Assembly (NCBI RefSeq): GCF_004340875.1
Contig: NZ_SLXQ01000003.1
Location: 310,001-374,000, forward strand
Source of the DNA: Tamaricihabitans halophyticus
GTDB taxonomy: Bacteria > Actinomycetota > Actinomycetes > Mycobacteriales > Pseudonocardiaceae
Reading direction: 5' to 3'
DNA: 64,000 nucleotides
Made by a program: the position numbers and the translations under genes. Positions within the stretch are counted from its first letter, which is position 1; every line of letters begins with the position of its first letter. The notes under the pieces were generated by a model, which was not told the origin of the DNA, searched no databases, and saw only the letters and a list, made by a program, of their open reading frames with translations. Positions 44,042-54,073 of this stretch are shown here, one piece after another.

Positions 44042-45556
44042 GTGCAACCCGAAGCGGTAGCCGGACTTGAGCAAGAACCACGCGAGGAATGCGGTGTTTT
44101 CGGAGTCTGGGCTCCGGGTGAGGACGTCGCCAAACTGGCCTACTACGGGCTGTATGCGCTACAGCACCGTGGGCAAGAGGCGGCCGGGATCTCCGTGTCG
44201 GATGGTTCCCAGGTCGTGGTGTTCAAGGATCTCGGTCTGGTCAGCCAGGTCTTCGACGAGCAGGCGCTTTCCACGCTGCGTGGGCATATCGCCGTCGGAC
44301 ACTGCCGATACTCCACGACGGGTTCGACCACTTGGGAGAACGCTCAGCCAACGTTTCACACCACTGCCGCAGGTACCGGGCTGACCTTGGGGCACAACGG
44401 CAATCTGGTGAACACCGCCGAGCTGCTCGAGCAGATCAACAGCTCCGGTAACCGGGATTTGCTTGGCGCCACCAACGATTCCAGTCTGATCACTGGGCTG
44501 ATCGCGCAGCGCGCCGCTGATCTGGGCATCGAGCAGGCCGCGCTGGAAGTACTGCCCACCCTGCGCGGCGCCTTCTGTCTGGTTTTCGCCGATGAGAACA
44601 CGCTGTACGCGGCAAGGGACGCGCATGGCGTGCGCCCGCTCGTACTCGGCCGGCTGGAGCGCGGCTGGGTGATCGCCAGCGAGACCGCGGCGCTGGACAT
44701 CGTCGGTGCTTCCTTCGTGCGTGAGGTGGAGCCGGGCGAGCTGGTCGCGATCGACGAGAACGGGCTGCGTTCCGCGCATTTCGCCGCGCCACAGCCAAAA
44801 GGTTGTGTCTTCGAGTACGTGTACCTCGCGCGCCCGGACACCTCGATCGCCGGGCGTTCGGTGCATGCCACCAGGGTGGACATCGGCCGGCGGCTCGCCG
44901 AGGAGTACCCGGCGGAGGCGGATCTGGTGATCCCGGTGCCGGAGTCCGGAACACCGGCCGCGATCGGCTACGCGCAGGCTTCCGGCATCGCCTATGGCTC
45001 GGGCCTGGTGAAGAACTCCTATGTGGGGCGTACGTTCATCCAGCCTTCGCAAACAATTCGCCAACTCGGTATCCGGCTGAAGCTCAACCCGTTGCGAGAT
45101 GTGATTCGCGGTAAGCGGTTGGTCGTCGTTGACGATTCCATCGTGCGCGGGAACACCCAGCGTGCGTTGGTGCGAATGCTGCGCGAAGCTGGCGCGCTCG
45201 AGGTCCACGTGCGGATCGCCTCGCCGCCGGTGCGCTGGCCGTGTTTCTACGGCATCGACTTCGCTTCACGGGCCGAACTGGTCGCGAACGGGCTGGATAC
45301 CGAGGGCGTGCGGCGCTCCATTGGCGCTGACTCGCTTGGTTACATCTCGTTGGAGAGCCTGGTTGCGGCAAGCGACCAACCACGTAGCCGCCTGTGCGCT
45401 GCCTGTTTCGACGGCGAATACCCGATCGAGCTGCCAGATGCGGAGCTGATCGGAAAGCACCTGCTTGAGGGCCTTTCGGCGCAAAGCACGGTTGGCGAAC
45501 CCGAGACCGTTCCCCCGACCGGGTACGGTGCGGAGGACGCGGTACGCCGGCCATGA
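44042..45556 (+). CDS. purF: Amidophosphoribosyltransferase
   Basis: 504 aa. GTG start at 44042 after AAGGAG. The processed N-terminus begins with the nucleophile Cys in EECGVFGVW, followed by the glutaminase domain; PRPP loop VVVDDSIVRGNT. The four cysteines near the C-terminus (CFYGID, CAACFDG) fit Fe-S binding. It catalyses the first step of purine synthesis, followed by purM. Confidence 0.96.
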   Translation: MQPEAVAGLEQEPREECGVFGVWAPGEDVAKLAYYGLYALQHRGQEAAGISVSDGSQVVVFKDLGLVSQVFDEQALSTLRGHIAVGHCRYSTTGSTTWENAQPTFHTTAAGTGLTLGHNGNLVNTAELLEQINSSGNRDLLGATNDSSLITGLIAQRAADLGIEQAALEVLPTLRGAFCLVFADENTLYAARDAHGVRPLVLGRLERGWVIASETAALDIVGASFVREVEPGELVAIDENGLRSAHFAAPQPKGCVFEYVYLARPDTSIAGRSVHATRVDIGRRLAEEYPAEADLVIPVPESGTPAAIGYAQASGIAYGSGLVKNSYVGRTFIQPSQTIRQLGIRLKLNPLRDVIRGKRLVVVDDSIVRGNTQRALVRMLREAGALEVHVRIASPPVRWPCFYGIDFASRAELVANGLDTEGVRRSIGADSLGYISLESLVAASDQPRSRLCAACFDGEYPIELPDAELIGKHLLEGLSAQSTVGEPETVPPTGYGAEDAVRRP

Positions 45557-45611
45557 GCGGCGGTCCGGTGGGTGCCGCGGACTTGTCTTGCCCCTGACTT
45601 GGAGACGCGAC

Positions 45612-46718
45612 GTGATTAGCCCTGCTGGGCCCCAAGAGAGCGCGACGCAGGAGAAGGCGACCTACGCTGCCGCCGGAGTCGATATCGCGGCCGGCGATGA
45701 GGCCGTGGAGCGCCTGAAACCGCTGGCATCGAAGGCCACTCGGCCGGAGGTGCTTGGCGGCGTCGGTGGTTTCGCCGGCCTGTTCCAGCTGAAACTTGAT
45801 CGCTGGACCGAGCCGGTGCTCGCCTCGTCCACCGACGGGGTGGGTACCAAGGTCGCGGTGGCCCAGTCGCTGGACGTGCACGACACGATCGGCATCGACC
45901 TGGTCGCGATGGTGGCCGATGACCTGGTGGTCTGCGGCGCGGAACCGCTTTTCCTGCAGGATTACATCGCGGTGGGCAAGGTTGTCCCGGAGCGGATCGA
46001 AGCGCTGGTCGCGGGCATCGCGGAGGGCTGCCTGCGCGCCGGCTGCGCGCTGCTCGGTGGCGAGACAGCGGAGCACCCAGGACTGATGTCCGAGGGCGCC
46101 TACGACGTGTCCGCGACCGGTGTCGGCGTGGTGGAAGCCGCCGCGACGCTCGGCCCGGAGCGAGTTCGGCCCGGCGACGTGGTGCTCGGCATGCGCTCCT
46201 CGGGTTTGCATTCCAACGGTTACTCGCTGGCCAGGCACGTCCTGCTGGATATCGGGCGGATGCCGCTTGATGGGCACGTCGAGGAGTTCGGGCGCACGCT
46301 CGGCGAGGAGCTGCTCGAACCAACCCGGATTTACGCGAAGGACTGCCTCGCGCTGGCCGCCGAGACCGAGGTGCGCACGTTCGCGCATGTCACGGGGGGC
46401 GGTTTGGCCGCGAACCTGGCGCGGGTGTTGCCGAACGGGTTGGTCGCCACGCTGGAGCGCGGATCGTGGACACCGGACCCGGTGTTCGCGTTGATCGCGC
46501 AGCGTGGCCGGGTGGACCGCGCGGAGATGGAGAGCACGTTCAATATGGGCGTGGGCATGGTCGCCGTGGTCGCGCCGGAGGACGTGGACCGCGCGCTTGC
46601 CGTACTTACCGCGCGCCATCTGCCGGCCTGGGTGCTTGGCGAGGTTCGGCCAGCCGAGAAGGGCGCCGATCCGTTGGCGAGCCGCGCGCAACTGCGCGGC
46701 GACCACCCGCGCTTCTAG
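45612..46718 (+). CDS. purM: Phosphoribosylformylglycinamidine cyclo-ligase
   Basis: 368 aa, GTG 45612, with GGAG before it. DGVGTKVAVAQSLDVHDTIGIDLVAM, GGETAEHPGLM and SSGLHSNGYSLAR are AIR synthetase signatures. It ATP-dependently cyclises FGAM to AIR. The usual neighbour DUF3073 is 17 kb away here. Confidence 0.96.
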   Translation: MISPAGPQESATQEKATYAAAGVDIAAGDEAVERLKPLASKATRPEVLGGVGGFAGLFQLKLDRWTEPVLASSTDGVGTKVAVAQSLDVHDTIGIDLVAMVADDLVVCGAEPLFLQDYIAVGKVVPERIEALVAGIAEGCLRAGCALLGGETAEHPGLMSEGAYDVSATGVGVVEAAATLGPERVRPGDVVLGMRSSGLHSNGYSLARHVLLDIGRMPLDGHVEEFGRTLGEELLEPTRIYAKDCLALAAETEVRTFAHVTGGGLAANLARVLPNGLVATLERGSWTPDPVFALIAQRGRVDRAEMESTFNMGVGMVAVVAPEDVDRALAVLTARHLPAWVLGEVRPAEKGADPLASRAQLRGDHPRF

Positions 46719-46744
46719 TTCGTTTTTTGCACAGTGGAGGAAAC

Positions 46745-48595
46745 GTGCGACGCGCACGGACAATGTGGACTGTCGGCGCGGCTGTACTCGCCGTCGGGAT
46801 GTTGCTACCCCTTGCCCCGATGGGCATCGCGAGCCCCAGTGAGGCCGGGGATGATTCCCGTAACGCAGGGAGATCGACCTCTTCGGACAAGAGCTTCGCT
46901 GTCTACATTGGAAAGAATCGGACTGAGAGCGGGAACACGCTGCTTGGCGGATTCGGGCACGAACCGTCCAGCCATTGGCTCGACATCGTGCCGAAGCAGC
47001 GGCATGCGGAGGATGCGACCATCGAGGTCGGTGCCACCGGCGAGGCGGATATCCCCGGTGAGCTGACCGAGATCCCGCAGGTGCCGGAGACGGCGCGTTA
47101 CATCACCTCGAACTACTCCGAGTTCGCCGGCTTTCCCGCGCCGCTGACCAATGGCGGGCTGAACGAGCATGGTGTCGCGGCGCGCGATGTGTGGTCCGAT
47201 TCGCGTCCCGAACTGGTGGAGCAGACCCCGACGCCGCAGCGCGGTCCGAACTACAGCGACCTTTCCCGGATCGCGATGGAGCGGGCGACGAGCGCGCGGG
47301 AAGCCGTGGAGATCGTCGGTGGTTTGATCGACGAGTACGGTTACACCACCTATGGCGGGAACTCGCATATGTTCGCCGATGCCAACGAGGGTTGGGTGTT
47401 GGTGGAATTCGCTGGTGGGGAAGGGCTGTGGGCGGCCGAACGGCTCGGCCCGGACGATGTGCGGGTCTCGTATCCGGGATATATCGGCGAATTCCCGACC
47501 GATTTCCGGGACAACGATGACTACCTGGCTTCGGACAACATCGTGGATTACGCCGAGCAGCGCGGCTGGTGGAATCCGGATTCCGGCCGCCCGTTCAACT
47601 TGCGTGAAGTCTACGGCACGCCGTTTCCTGGCGAATCATTCGAGCTTGGCGAGGTCGCCGACGAGCAGGACGAGTCACCGTACCGGCATCCGCCGTCGCT
47701 CGAGGCCGAGTTCCGGGAGCTCGGGGATGTGCGACTCGAGGACATGATGCGGATCGTTCGCGATCCGCGCTGGTCGGACGATCGTGCGGGCTACGGTCAG
47801 GTCGCCGAGCTGGACGATTCGCTCGCCGATCCGTACCTGAACAAACTGTGGGTCGCGGTGACGTCGGCGGTGACCACCCCGTACGTGCCGTTCTACATTG
47901 GCAGCCGGTCGGTGCCGGTGGAGTTTCGGCAGCATCGGTACCTGACGCACAACTCGGCATCGGAGTATCTCGATCCGGAGTTCGCCGAACAGGAAGCGAC
48001 CGAGTACGCGACGCAGACGTTCAAGCGACTGCTCTACTCGACCTGTTCGCGGCCGGAGAAGTACCTGACCGACGTGACTGAGGCGATCGAAGGGCTCGAG
48101 TCGATCGCGATCGACCGGACGCGCGCGGTTGAGCGCACCGCAGCGGAGGATTTCGCCGCCGGCAGGAAGAACAGCGGGCAGAACGAGCTGAACAACCTGA
48201 CCGTGGTCTGGTCCGGGCATATGCTCTCGCTCGGTAACTACCTGCTGGAGGACCAGCTGCGCCGTACCGCGGCCGATGGTGGGCCGAACCAGCCGCGGAT
48301 CGAGCCGGCGGAAGGGGTTGCGGCGAACTCGCAGAGCCTGGACATGTCGCTGCGTAGCGATGCCTCGGCGCGGGATCGAGTGAACTGTGATCTGGGTGGC
48401 GGCTGGGCGGACGGCAGCACCTTGGACCGGCAGGGCAGTTACGGCGATCCGGAAAACGTGCCGGAGGACTTCGCCGATGGCCTGCCCGAGGAGACTGACG
48501 CGGCGTGGCTGCCGTACGTGCTGACCGGCGCTGGTGGGCTGCTCGTCGGCGCGGCCGGTTTCTGGCTGTTCACTCGAACCCGCGCACGTCGCTAA
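46745..48595 (+). CDS. C69-family peptidase-like secreted, membrane-anchored protein
   Basis: 616 aa. Signal sequence (about 1-30), then KSFAVYIGKNRTESGNTLLGG at 49, homologous to the N-terminal nucleophile region of C69 (U34) dipeptidases. The family cysteine position is Ser50. Conserved GGLNEHGVAARDVWS and YTTYGGNSHMFADANEGWV follow. A C-terminal transmembrane helix (YVLTGAGGLLVGAAGFWLF) ends in RTRARR, so it is anchored outside. GTG 46745 after GGAGGAAAC. It may be a dipeptidase with a Ser nucleophile, or inactive. Confidence 0.8.
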   Translation: MRRARTMWTVGAAVLAVGMLLPLAPMGIASPSEAGDDSRNAGRSTSSDKSFAVYIGKNRTESGNTLLGGFGHEPSSHWLDIVPKQRHAEDATIEVGATGEADIPGELTEIPQVPETARYITSNYSEFAGFPAPLTNGGLNEHGVAARDVWSDSRPELVEQTPTPQRGPNYSDLSRIAMERATSAREAVEIVGGLIDEYGYTTYGGNSHMFADANEGWVLVEFAGGEGLWAAERLGPDDVRVSYPGYIGEFPTDFRDNDDYLASDNIVDYAEQRGWWNPDSGRPFNLREVYGTPFPGESFELGEVADEQDESPYRHPPSLEAEFRELGDVRLEDMMRIVRDPRWSDDRAGYGQVAELDDSLADPYLNKLWVAVTSAVTTPYVPFYIGSRSVPVEFRQHRYLTHNSASEYLDPEFAEQEATEYATQTFKRLLYSTCSRPEKYLTDVTEAIEGLESIAIDRTRAVERTAAEDFAAGRKNSGQNELNNLTVVWSGHMLSLGNYLLEDQLRRTAADGGPNQPRIEPAEGVAANSQSLDMSLRSDASARDRVNCDLGGGWADGSTLDRQGSYGDPENVPEDFADGLPEETDAAWLPYVLTGAGGLLVGAAGFWLFTRTRARR

Positions 48596-48616
48596 CCACG
48601 TTCTTTAAGGTTAGCG
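48591..48616 (+). repeat. Interspersed 3'-end repeat, copy 4
   Basis: A perfect GCTAACC / GGTTAGC stem surrounds ACGTTCTTTAA (48598-48608); core CCACGTTCTTTAAGG then TTAGCG. It lies between the convergent C69 and response-regulator genes, the best stem of the family. Confidence 0.85.
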
Positions 48617-48620
48617 AGGT

Positions 48621-49301
48621 TTAGTGGGCTGACCAGCAGTAGAGGCGTTCAGGGCGACCCGCGCCGCCGTAGCGCAGGGTGACCTCGGCCTTGCCGTGGT
48701 CCACGAAGAACTCGAGGTAGCGGCGCACGCTGACCCTGGACAGCTGTACCCGCTCGGCACAGGCGCTCGCCGAGATCGGCGTCCCGGTCTCCCGCAGCGC
48801 ACGCTCGACCAGCTCGGCGGTCTGCGCGGTGAGCCCTTTCGGCAGCGTCGTGGAACCGCGCGGCCGAGTGCCGAACACCTGGTCCACATCCGCCTGCCCG
48901 AGGGCGGTGGACCCGGGGTGACCATCCAGCTTCGCGCGCAGCGTCGCGAAATGTCGTAGTTGATCATGCAGTGCCGGGTAACCGAACGGTTTGATCAGGT
49001 AGTGCAGTACGCCCCCGTGCATCGCAGCGCGAATGGTGTCCACATCGCGCGCCGCGGTGATCACGATGACATCCGGTCCACTGTCATCCGCGCGCAGCTC
49101 ACGCAGCACCGAGATGCCGTCCATATCCGGCAGGTAGATGTCCAGCAGCACGAGATCGGGTGCCAGCTCGCGGACGGCGCGCAGTGCATCGGCTCCGGTA
49201 TGCGCCACCCCGGCCACGGTGAACCCTGGCGTTCGCGTCACATAGCCGCCGTGCACCTTGGCGACCATGAAGTCGTCATCGACCACGAGTACCGAGATCA
49301 C
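48621..49301 (-). CDS. CitB/DcuR-type response regulator
   Basis: 226 aa. Receiver domain (VLVVDDDFMVAKVH, phospho-Asp in LVLLDIYLPDMDG, Lys in YLIKPF) and a C-terminal winged-HTH of the CitB type (LSRVSVRRYLEFFVDHGKAEV). GTG 49301 after AAGGAGG. Overlaps the kinase by 26 nt. It should control tctCBA next door. Confidence 0.85.
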   Translation of the reverse strand: MISVLVVDDDFMVAKVHGGYVTRTPGFTVAGVAHTGADALRAVRELAPDLVLLDIYLPDMDGISVLRELRADDSGPDVIVITAARDVDTIRAAMHGGVLHYLIKPFGYPALHDQLRHFATLRAKLDGHPGSTALGQADVDQVFGTRPRGSTTLPKGLTAQTAELVERALRETGTPISASACAERVQLSRVSVRRYLEFFVDHGKAEVTLRYGGAGRPERLYCWSAH

Positions 49302-50901
49302 CGGGCACCTCCTTGTGCTCCTCATTGTGACCCACCGGAAGCCGCGCGGAAAACACCGCGCCGCCGGCATTGCGCACCCAGACCGAGCCACCCCGCCGCA
49401 CGCAGATCTGTTTGGTCAGCGCCAACCCGATCCCGCGTTGACCGCTCTGCTCGGCCGCCTTGGTAGTAAAGCCATTCCGGAAGATCTCTTCGGCGATCTC
49501 CGGCGCGATTCCCGGGCCGGAGTCCGAGACCTCAACGTCGACAACGTCATCCTCTAGTCTTATGTGGACCTCGATCGATCCCGGTTCGGTGGTGGTCGCG
49601 AGCGCGTCCAGCGCGTTGTCGATCAGGTTGCCAAGCACGGTGTTCAGGTCGATGGACAACTGATCATCCACATTGGATAGGTAACTGTGCTGCGAGAGCG
49701 TCAGCCCGACGCCGTGTTCGGCCGCGAAACTTGACTTGGCGATCAGCAGTGCGGCCACCGATGGATCGTGCACCTTCCCGCCGACTTCGGTATGCCATTC
49801 GTGCCTGGTAGTGCTCACCCGGTGCACATAGTTCTGCGCCTCCGTGTGCTCGCCGAGTTCGAGTAACCCGGAGATCGTGTGCAGCCGATTGCTGAACTCG
49901 TGCGCCTGCGCCCTGAGTGCATCCGTCGTCGACCGATTGGAGTCCAGTTCGGACTGCAGAGCGACAAGCTCGGTGCGATCCCGCAGGGTTACCACGGCGC
50001 CGGCATGCTTGCCGGGAAAGGAGATCGGCATCCGGTTGAGCACAAGCACCGAACCGCCGCTGAACACGATCTGGTCCGCGCCGAGCGCCCGCCCACCGAG
50101 GACATCGATCAGCCGATCGTCCAGATCCAGCTCGTCGAGCGACTTCCCTTCGACGTCCTCCGGAAGCTCCAGTAACAGCCGGGCTTGGTCGTTGGCAAAG
50201 GTGATCCGTTCCTGATCGTCGAGGCCAAGTACACCTTCCTTGATGCCGTGCAGCAGGGCGGCGCGGTGTTCGGCCAACCTGGTGATCTCGGCCGGCTCCA
50301 TGTTCAGGGTCTGTCGCTTCACTCGCTGGGCGAGCAGCAGCGAACCGGCGACGCCGAGCACGGTGGCGATGCCGAGTGGGCCGAGCACGGCTGCCGGTGA
50401 GTTGGCGATCCGTTCAACCGCGTTCGGCAGCAACTTGCCGGCCGCGATTACGCCGATGACGTCGCCATCGTCCGCGATCACCGGTACGTGAGCCACTACT
50501 GTCTCGTGGTCGGACCAGGATGCGTCGCCGACCCAGGATCTCCCGGTAAGCACGGTGCTGTCGCCAAGGCCGAGCCGATCACCGACCTCCGATGGGTCGG
50601 GCGAGGCAAGGATCATCCTGTTCGGACCGGTAATGATCACGTAGTCCGCGCCGGACAGATTGCGTGCCGCGGTGGCGAATGGCGCGAGGGTTTGGTGGCG
50701 CAGCGGGTCCTCGAGGCGTAGCCGGACACCAGGCTGCGCGGCCACGTCCTCGGCGACCGAGAGCACCTTGCGCCCTTCGGTTTGCCGGAAGCTGGCCGCG
50801 GACTGCATCGTGGAGATCAGCGCGACAAGCGCGAGCAGCGCGAAGACGATCGCCAGCTGCCAGCCGAGCAGCTGGCGGGCAAGCGAGCCCTTCTTGCGCA
50901 C
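49276..50901 (-). CDS. CitA/DcuS-type sensor histidine kinase
   Basis: 541 aa. TM1 (about 15-35), an extracytoplasmic PAS-like sensor, TM2 (about 175-195), cytoplasmic PAS (HGIKEGVLGLDDQERITFAND), H-box QAHEFSNRLHTISG and an ATPase with NLIDNALDA and DSGPGIAP. The sensor resembles those of C4/tricarboxylate kinases. The adjacent tctCBA suggests it senses a tricarboxylate such as citrate. Confidence 0.88.
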   Translation of the reverse strand: MRKKGSLARQLLGWQLAIVFALLALVALISTMQSAASFRQTEGRKVLSVAEDVAAQPGVRLRLEDPLRHQTLAPFATAARNLSGADYVIITGPNRMILASPDPSEVGDRLGLGDSTVLTGRSWVGDASWSDHETVVAHVPVIADDGDVIGVIAAGKLLPNAVERIANSPAAVLGPLGIATVLGVAGSLLLAQRVKRQTLNMEPAEITRLAEHRAALLHGIKEGVLGLDDQERITFANDQARLLLELPEDVEGKSLDELDLDDRLIDVLGGRALGADQIVFSGGSVLVLNRMPISFPGKHAGAVVTLRDRTELVALQSELDSNRSTTDALRAQAHEFSNRLHTISGLLELGEHTEAQNYVHRVSTTRHEWHTEVGGKVHDPSVAALLIAKSSFAAEHGVGLTLSQHSYLSNVDDQLSIDLNTVLGNLIDNALDALATTTEPGSIEVHIRLEDDVVDVEVSDSGPGIAPEIAEEIFRNGFTTKAAEQSGQRGIGLALTKQICVRRGGSVWVRNAGGAVFSARLPVGHNEEHKEVPGDLGTRGR

Positions 50902-51043
50902 GATGTCGCTCCTTTACGCCATCCGTCCGTGAACAAAATGACCACAAGTATCGATATGCGGAAAACGGCGACATCACGTTAACCGCAGGGCAATATTCCC
51001 GCCAATTGTGATCCTAGGCTCTCGATGAGGAGAGGTGACCGTA

Positions 51044-52027
51044 ATGCGCGCGCGGAACTGGCTCGCGGTGCTTGCCGCCGCGGCCGTCGCGTTGCTCGTG
51101 CCGCCATTACTCAGCGCCGGGCAGGGCGATGAATCCGGCGATATCAGCGGGCTGCGAGTAATGGTGCCGAACACGCCGGGCGGTGGCTATGACGTGACGG
51201 CTCGGACCGCGGCCAAGGTGATGGAAGACGCCAAGATCAACACCGCGCCGGAGGTGTTCAACCTGCCGGGGGCGGGCGGTACCGTCGGGCTTGGCAGGCT
51301 CGTCAACGAGCGCGGCAATGGCAAGCTGGTCATGTCCATGGGGCTCGGTGTCGTCGGCAGTGTCTACACCAACAAGTCGCCTGCTTCGCTTACCGACACC
51401 ACGCCGATCGTCAAGTTGCTCGAAGAGCCGAATATCGTTGTGGTGTCCCGAAACTCGCCATATCGGACCTTCGACCAGTTGCTCGCGGACTGGCGGAAGA
51501 ACCCCGGTGGCATTCCGGTCGGCGGGGGCTCCTCGCCGGGCGGGCCGGACCATCTGGCGCCGATGCTGATGGCGGATGCGGCAGGGATCAATCCGCAGCA
51601 GGTCAACTACATCTCCTATGACGGCGGTGGCGAACTCCTGGCTTCGGTGCTCGGCGGCAAGGTCGACTTCGGTGTCTCCGGCCTTGGTGAGTACCGCGAC
51701 CAGATCGAGGCCGGCGAGCTGCGCGTGCTTGCGGTGACCAGCAGGGAGCGCGTTCCCGCCGTGGACGCGCCGACGCTTACCGAGCTCGGCGTGGACATGG
51801 AGTTCACCAACTGGCGTGGGATCGTCGCGCCACCGGATATCCCGGACGCCGACCGGCAGCGGTTGATCACCCTGTTCACCAAGATGCGCAACTCGCCGCA
51901 GTGGCGGGAAGCGCTGGTCCGCAATGGCTGGACAGACGCCTTTGCCTCGGGTGATCGCTTCGGTGACTTCCTGCGCGCGGAGAACCAGCAGGTGGCCAGG
52001 ATTCTCGGTCGGTTGGGGTTGGCATGA
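51044..52027 (+). CDS. tctC: TctC-like tricarboxylate-binding protein
   Basis: 327 aa extracytoplasmic solute receptor with an N-terminal signal (WLAVLAAAAVALLVPPLL). LRVMVPNTPGGGYDVTAR and NLPGAGGTVGLGRL are TTT-receptor motifs. No lipobox Cys is apparent. ATG 51044 has a better-placed GAGAGG than GTG 51035. tctB overlaps its end by ATGA. Confidence 0.88.
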   Translation: MRARNWLAVLAAAAVALLVPPLLSAGQGDESGDISGLRVMVPNTPGGGYDVTARTAAKVMEDAKINTAPEVFNLPGAGGTVGLGRLVNERGNGKLVMSMGLGVVGSVYTNKSPASLTDTTPIVKLLEEPNIVVVSRNSPYRTFDQLLADWRKNPGGIPVGGGSSPGGPDHLAPMLMADAAGINPQQVNYISYDGGGELLASVLGGKVDFGVSGLGEYRDQIEAGELRVLAVTSRERVPAVDAPTLTELGVDMEFTNWRGIVAPPDIPDADRQRLITLFTKMRNSPQWREALVRNGWTDAFASGDRFGDFLRAENQQVARILGRLGLA

Positions 52028-52551
52028 GCGATTCGACGAGAACCGAACAGTCGAGTGCCCGCGACTGGTTGCGCCGGCACTCGGAGCTGGGCATCTGTGT
52101 ACTGCTGCTGGCCATGGGCGTGCTGGTGCTTACCGATACGTTCAGCATGAGTGTGGAGTTCACCCAGCGTGGGCCGGTTGGGCCCCGGACTGTGCCACTG
52201 GTCGTGGGTTGCGCGCTGATCCTGGTCGCCGTGCTGCTGGCGAGGGATGTGTTGCGGGGCGGTCGCGGTGAAGCCGAAGGCGGCGAGGATATCGACCTTT
52301 CCGCGCCGAGCGACTGGCGTACCGTGCTGCTGCTTTCCGCCGCATTCCTGGCGAATGCCGCGCTGATTGACGTGATCGGGTTCCCACTGTCCAGTGCGAT
52401 CATGTTCTGGGGCGCCGCTTTCGCGTTGGGCAGCAGGAACTACACGCGCGATCCGCTGATCGCCGTCGCACTGTCCACAATCACCTATGTCGGTTTCGAT
52501 ACGCTACTCGGCGTCCCCCTGCCAGGTGGTCCGTTGATGGGGGTGCTCTGA
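52024..52551 (+). CDS. tctB: TctB-like small membrane subunit
   Basis: 175 aa with four membrane segments, including ELGICVLLLAMGVLVLTD and the LLLSAAFLANAALI segment. It matches the poorly conserved TctB family by length, topology and position between tctC and tctA. Confidence 0.85.
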   Translation: MSDSTRTEQSSARDWLRRHSELGICVLLLAMGVLVLTDTFSMSVEFTQRGPVGPRTVPLVVGCALILVAVLLARDVLRGGRGEAEGGEDIDLSAPSDWRTVLLLSAAFLANAALIDVIGFPLSSAIMFWGAAFALGSRNYTRDPLIAVALSTITYVGFDTLLGVPLPGGPLMGVL

Positions 52552-52552
52552 A

Positions 52553-54049
52553 ATGGATTCGCTGAACCTGCTGCTGGACGGATTCGGCGCCGCGATCACG
52601 CCGGCGAACCTGCTTTTCGCCGCGATCGGCGTAGTGCTCGGCACCGCGATCGGGGTGTTGCCTGGCATCGGCCCAGCCATGGCCGTCGCGTTGCTGCTGC
52701 CGGTGACCTACGGGCTGGACCCCACCGGTTCGTTCATCATGTTCGCCGGCATCTACTACGGTGGGATGTTCGGTGGCGCGATTACCTCGATTCTGCTGAA
52801 CACGCCGGGGGAAAGCGCTGCCGTGGTGACGGCGATCGAGGGACATCCGATGGCCAAGAAGGGACGTGGCGCGCAGGCGCTCGCCGCTTCGGCAATCGGC
52901 AACTTCATCGGCGCGCTTGCCGGGACGATCCTGCTGGTACTGCTGGCGCCGACGATCGCCAACCTCGCGGTGGACATCGGCGCGCAGGACTACTTCGCGG
53001 TGATGCTGCTCGCGTTCATCGCGGTAACCTCGGTGCTCGGTTCCTCCCGGCTGCGCGGGTTCGCCTCGCTGTTGATTGGCCTGACGCTGGGGCTGATTGG
53101 TTTGGACCAGCTGACGGGGCAGCAGCGGCTCACCTTCGGTTCGTTGGAACTGGCGGACGGGGTGGACGTGGTTATCGTTGCGGTCGCGCTGTTCGCGGTT
53201 GGCGAGTCGCTGTGGGTGGCCGCGCATCTTCGGCGTACCAAGGACAAGCCGATCCCGGTGGGAACACCTTGGCTCGGCAAGAGCGATCTGCGCCGTTCCT
53301 GGCGGCCGTGGCTACGTGGTCCGGTGATCGGTTTCCCGTTCGGTTCGATCCCGGCTGGTGGTGCGGAGATTCCCACGTTCCTGTCCTATGCGGCGGAAAA
53401 GCGGCTCGCCAAGCACGATGAGTTCGGCAAGGGGGCGATCGAAGGCGTGGCAGGGCCAGAGGCGACGGCCAGTGCCTCGGCATCCGGAACGTTGACCACC
53501 ATGCTCACGCTTGGGCTGCCGACCACGGCGACCGCCGCGGTGATGCTCGCTGCGTTCCAGCAGTTCGGCATCCAACCGGGACCGTTGCTGTTCGAACGGG
53601 AATCGGCTCTGGTGTGGACACTGATCGCGAGCTTGTTCATCGGTACGGTGCTGTTGCTGGTGCTGAACCTGCCGTTGGCCCCGATCTGGGCGAAGCTACT
53701 GCGGATTCCCCGGCCATACCTGTATGCCGGCATCCTGTTCTTCGCGAGTGTTGGTGCCTACGCGGTCGGCGGCGATATCACCGATTTGCTCCTGCTCTTC
53801 GTGATCGGTCTGATTGGCTTCGGGATGCGCAGGTACGGGCTGCCGATCCTGCCAGCGGTTATCGGGGTGATCCTTGGACCGAGCGCGGAACTGCAGATGC
53901 GCAGGGCGTTGCAGATCAGCGATGGCGACCTGATCGGCTTGGTGAACAGCCCGTTCGCTATCACCGTGTACGCCGTGGTAGCCCTGATCCTGCTCTGGCC
54001 ACTGATCCGCAAACTGGTCGGCAACCGAACCAAGGAACACGCCGCGTGA
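52553..54049 (+). CDS. tctA: TctA-like large membrane subunit
   Basis: 498 aa with about 12 helices. G-x-x-x-G-x-x-P-G-I-G-P-A-M near the start ([15 protein letters not shown]) and [28 protein letters not shown] are TctA signatures. It drives sodium- or proton-linked uptake of citrate or related carboxylates. One nt after tctB. Confidence 0.92.
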   Translation: MDSLNLLLDGFGAAITPANLLFAAIGVVLGTAIGVLPGIGPAMAVALLLPVTYGLDPTGSFIMFAGIYYGGMFGGAITSILLNTPGESAAVVTAIEGHPMAKKGRGAQALAASAIGNFIGALAGTILLVLLAPTIANLAVDIGAQDYFAVMLLAFIAVTSVLGSSRLRGFASLLIGLTLGLIGLDQLTGQQRLTFGSLELADGVDVVIVAVALFAVGESLWVAAHLRRTKDKPIPVGTPWLGKSDLRRSWRPWLRGPVIGFPFGSIPAGGAEIPTFLSYAAEKRLAKHDEFGKGAIEGVAGPEATASASASGTLTTMLTLGLPTTATAAVMLAAFQQFGIQPGPLLFERESALVWTLIASLFIGTVLLLVLNLPLAPIWAKLLRIPRPYLYAGILFFASVGAYAVGGDITDLLLLFVIGLIGFGMRRYGLPILPAVIGVILGPSAELQMRRALQISDGDLIGLVNSPFAITVYAVVALILLWPLIRKLVGNRTKEHAA

Positions 54050-54070
54050 TCGCGTTCTTTAGGGATCTTG
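54048..54070 (+). repeat. Interspersed 3'-end repeat, diverged copy 5
   Basis: GATC / GATC arms enclose CGCGTTCTTTAGG (54050-54062). Core GCGTTCTTTA is kept but GGTTAGCG is changed to GGATCTTG. It starts on the tctA stop codon and lies between convergent genes. Confidence 0.5.
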
Positions 54071-54073
54071 CGG

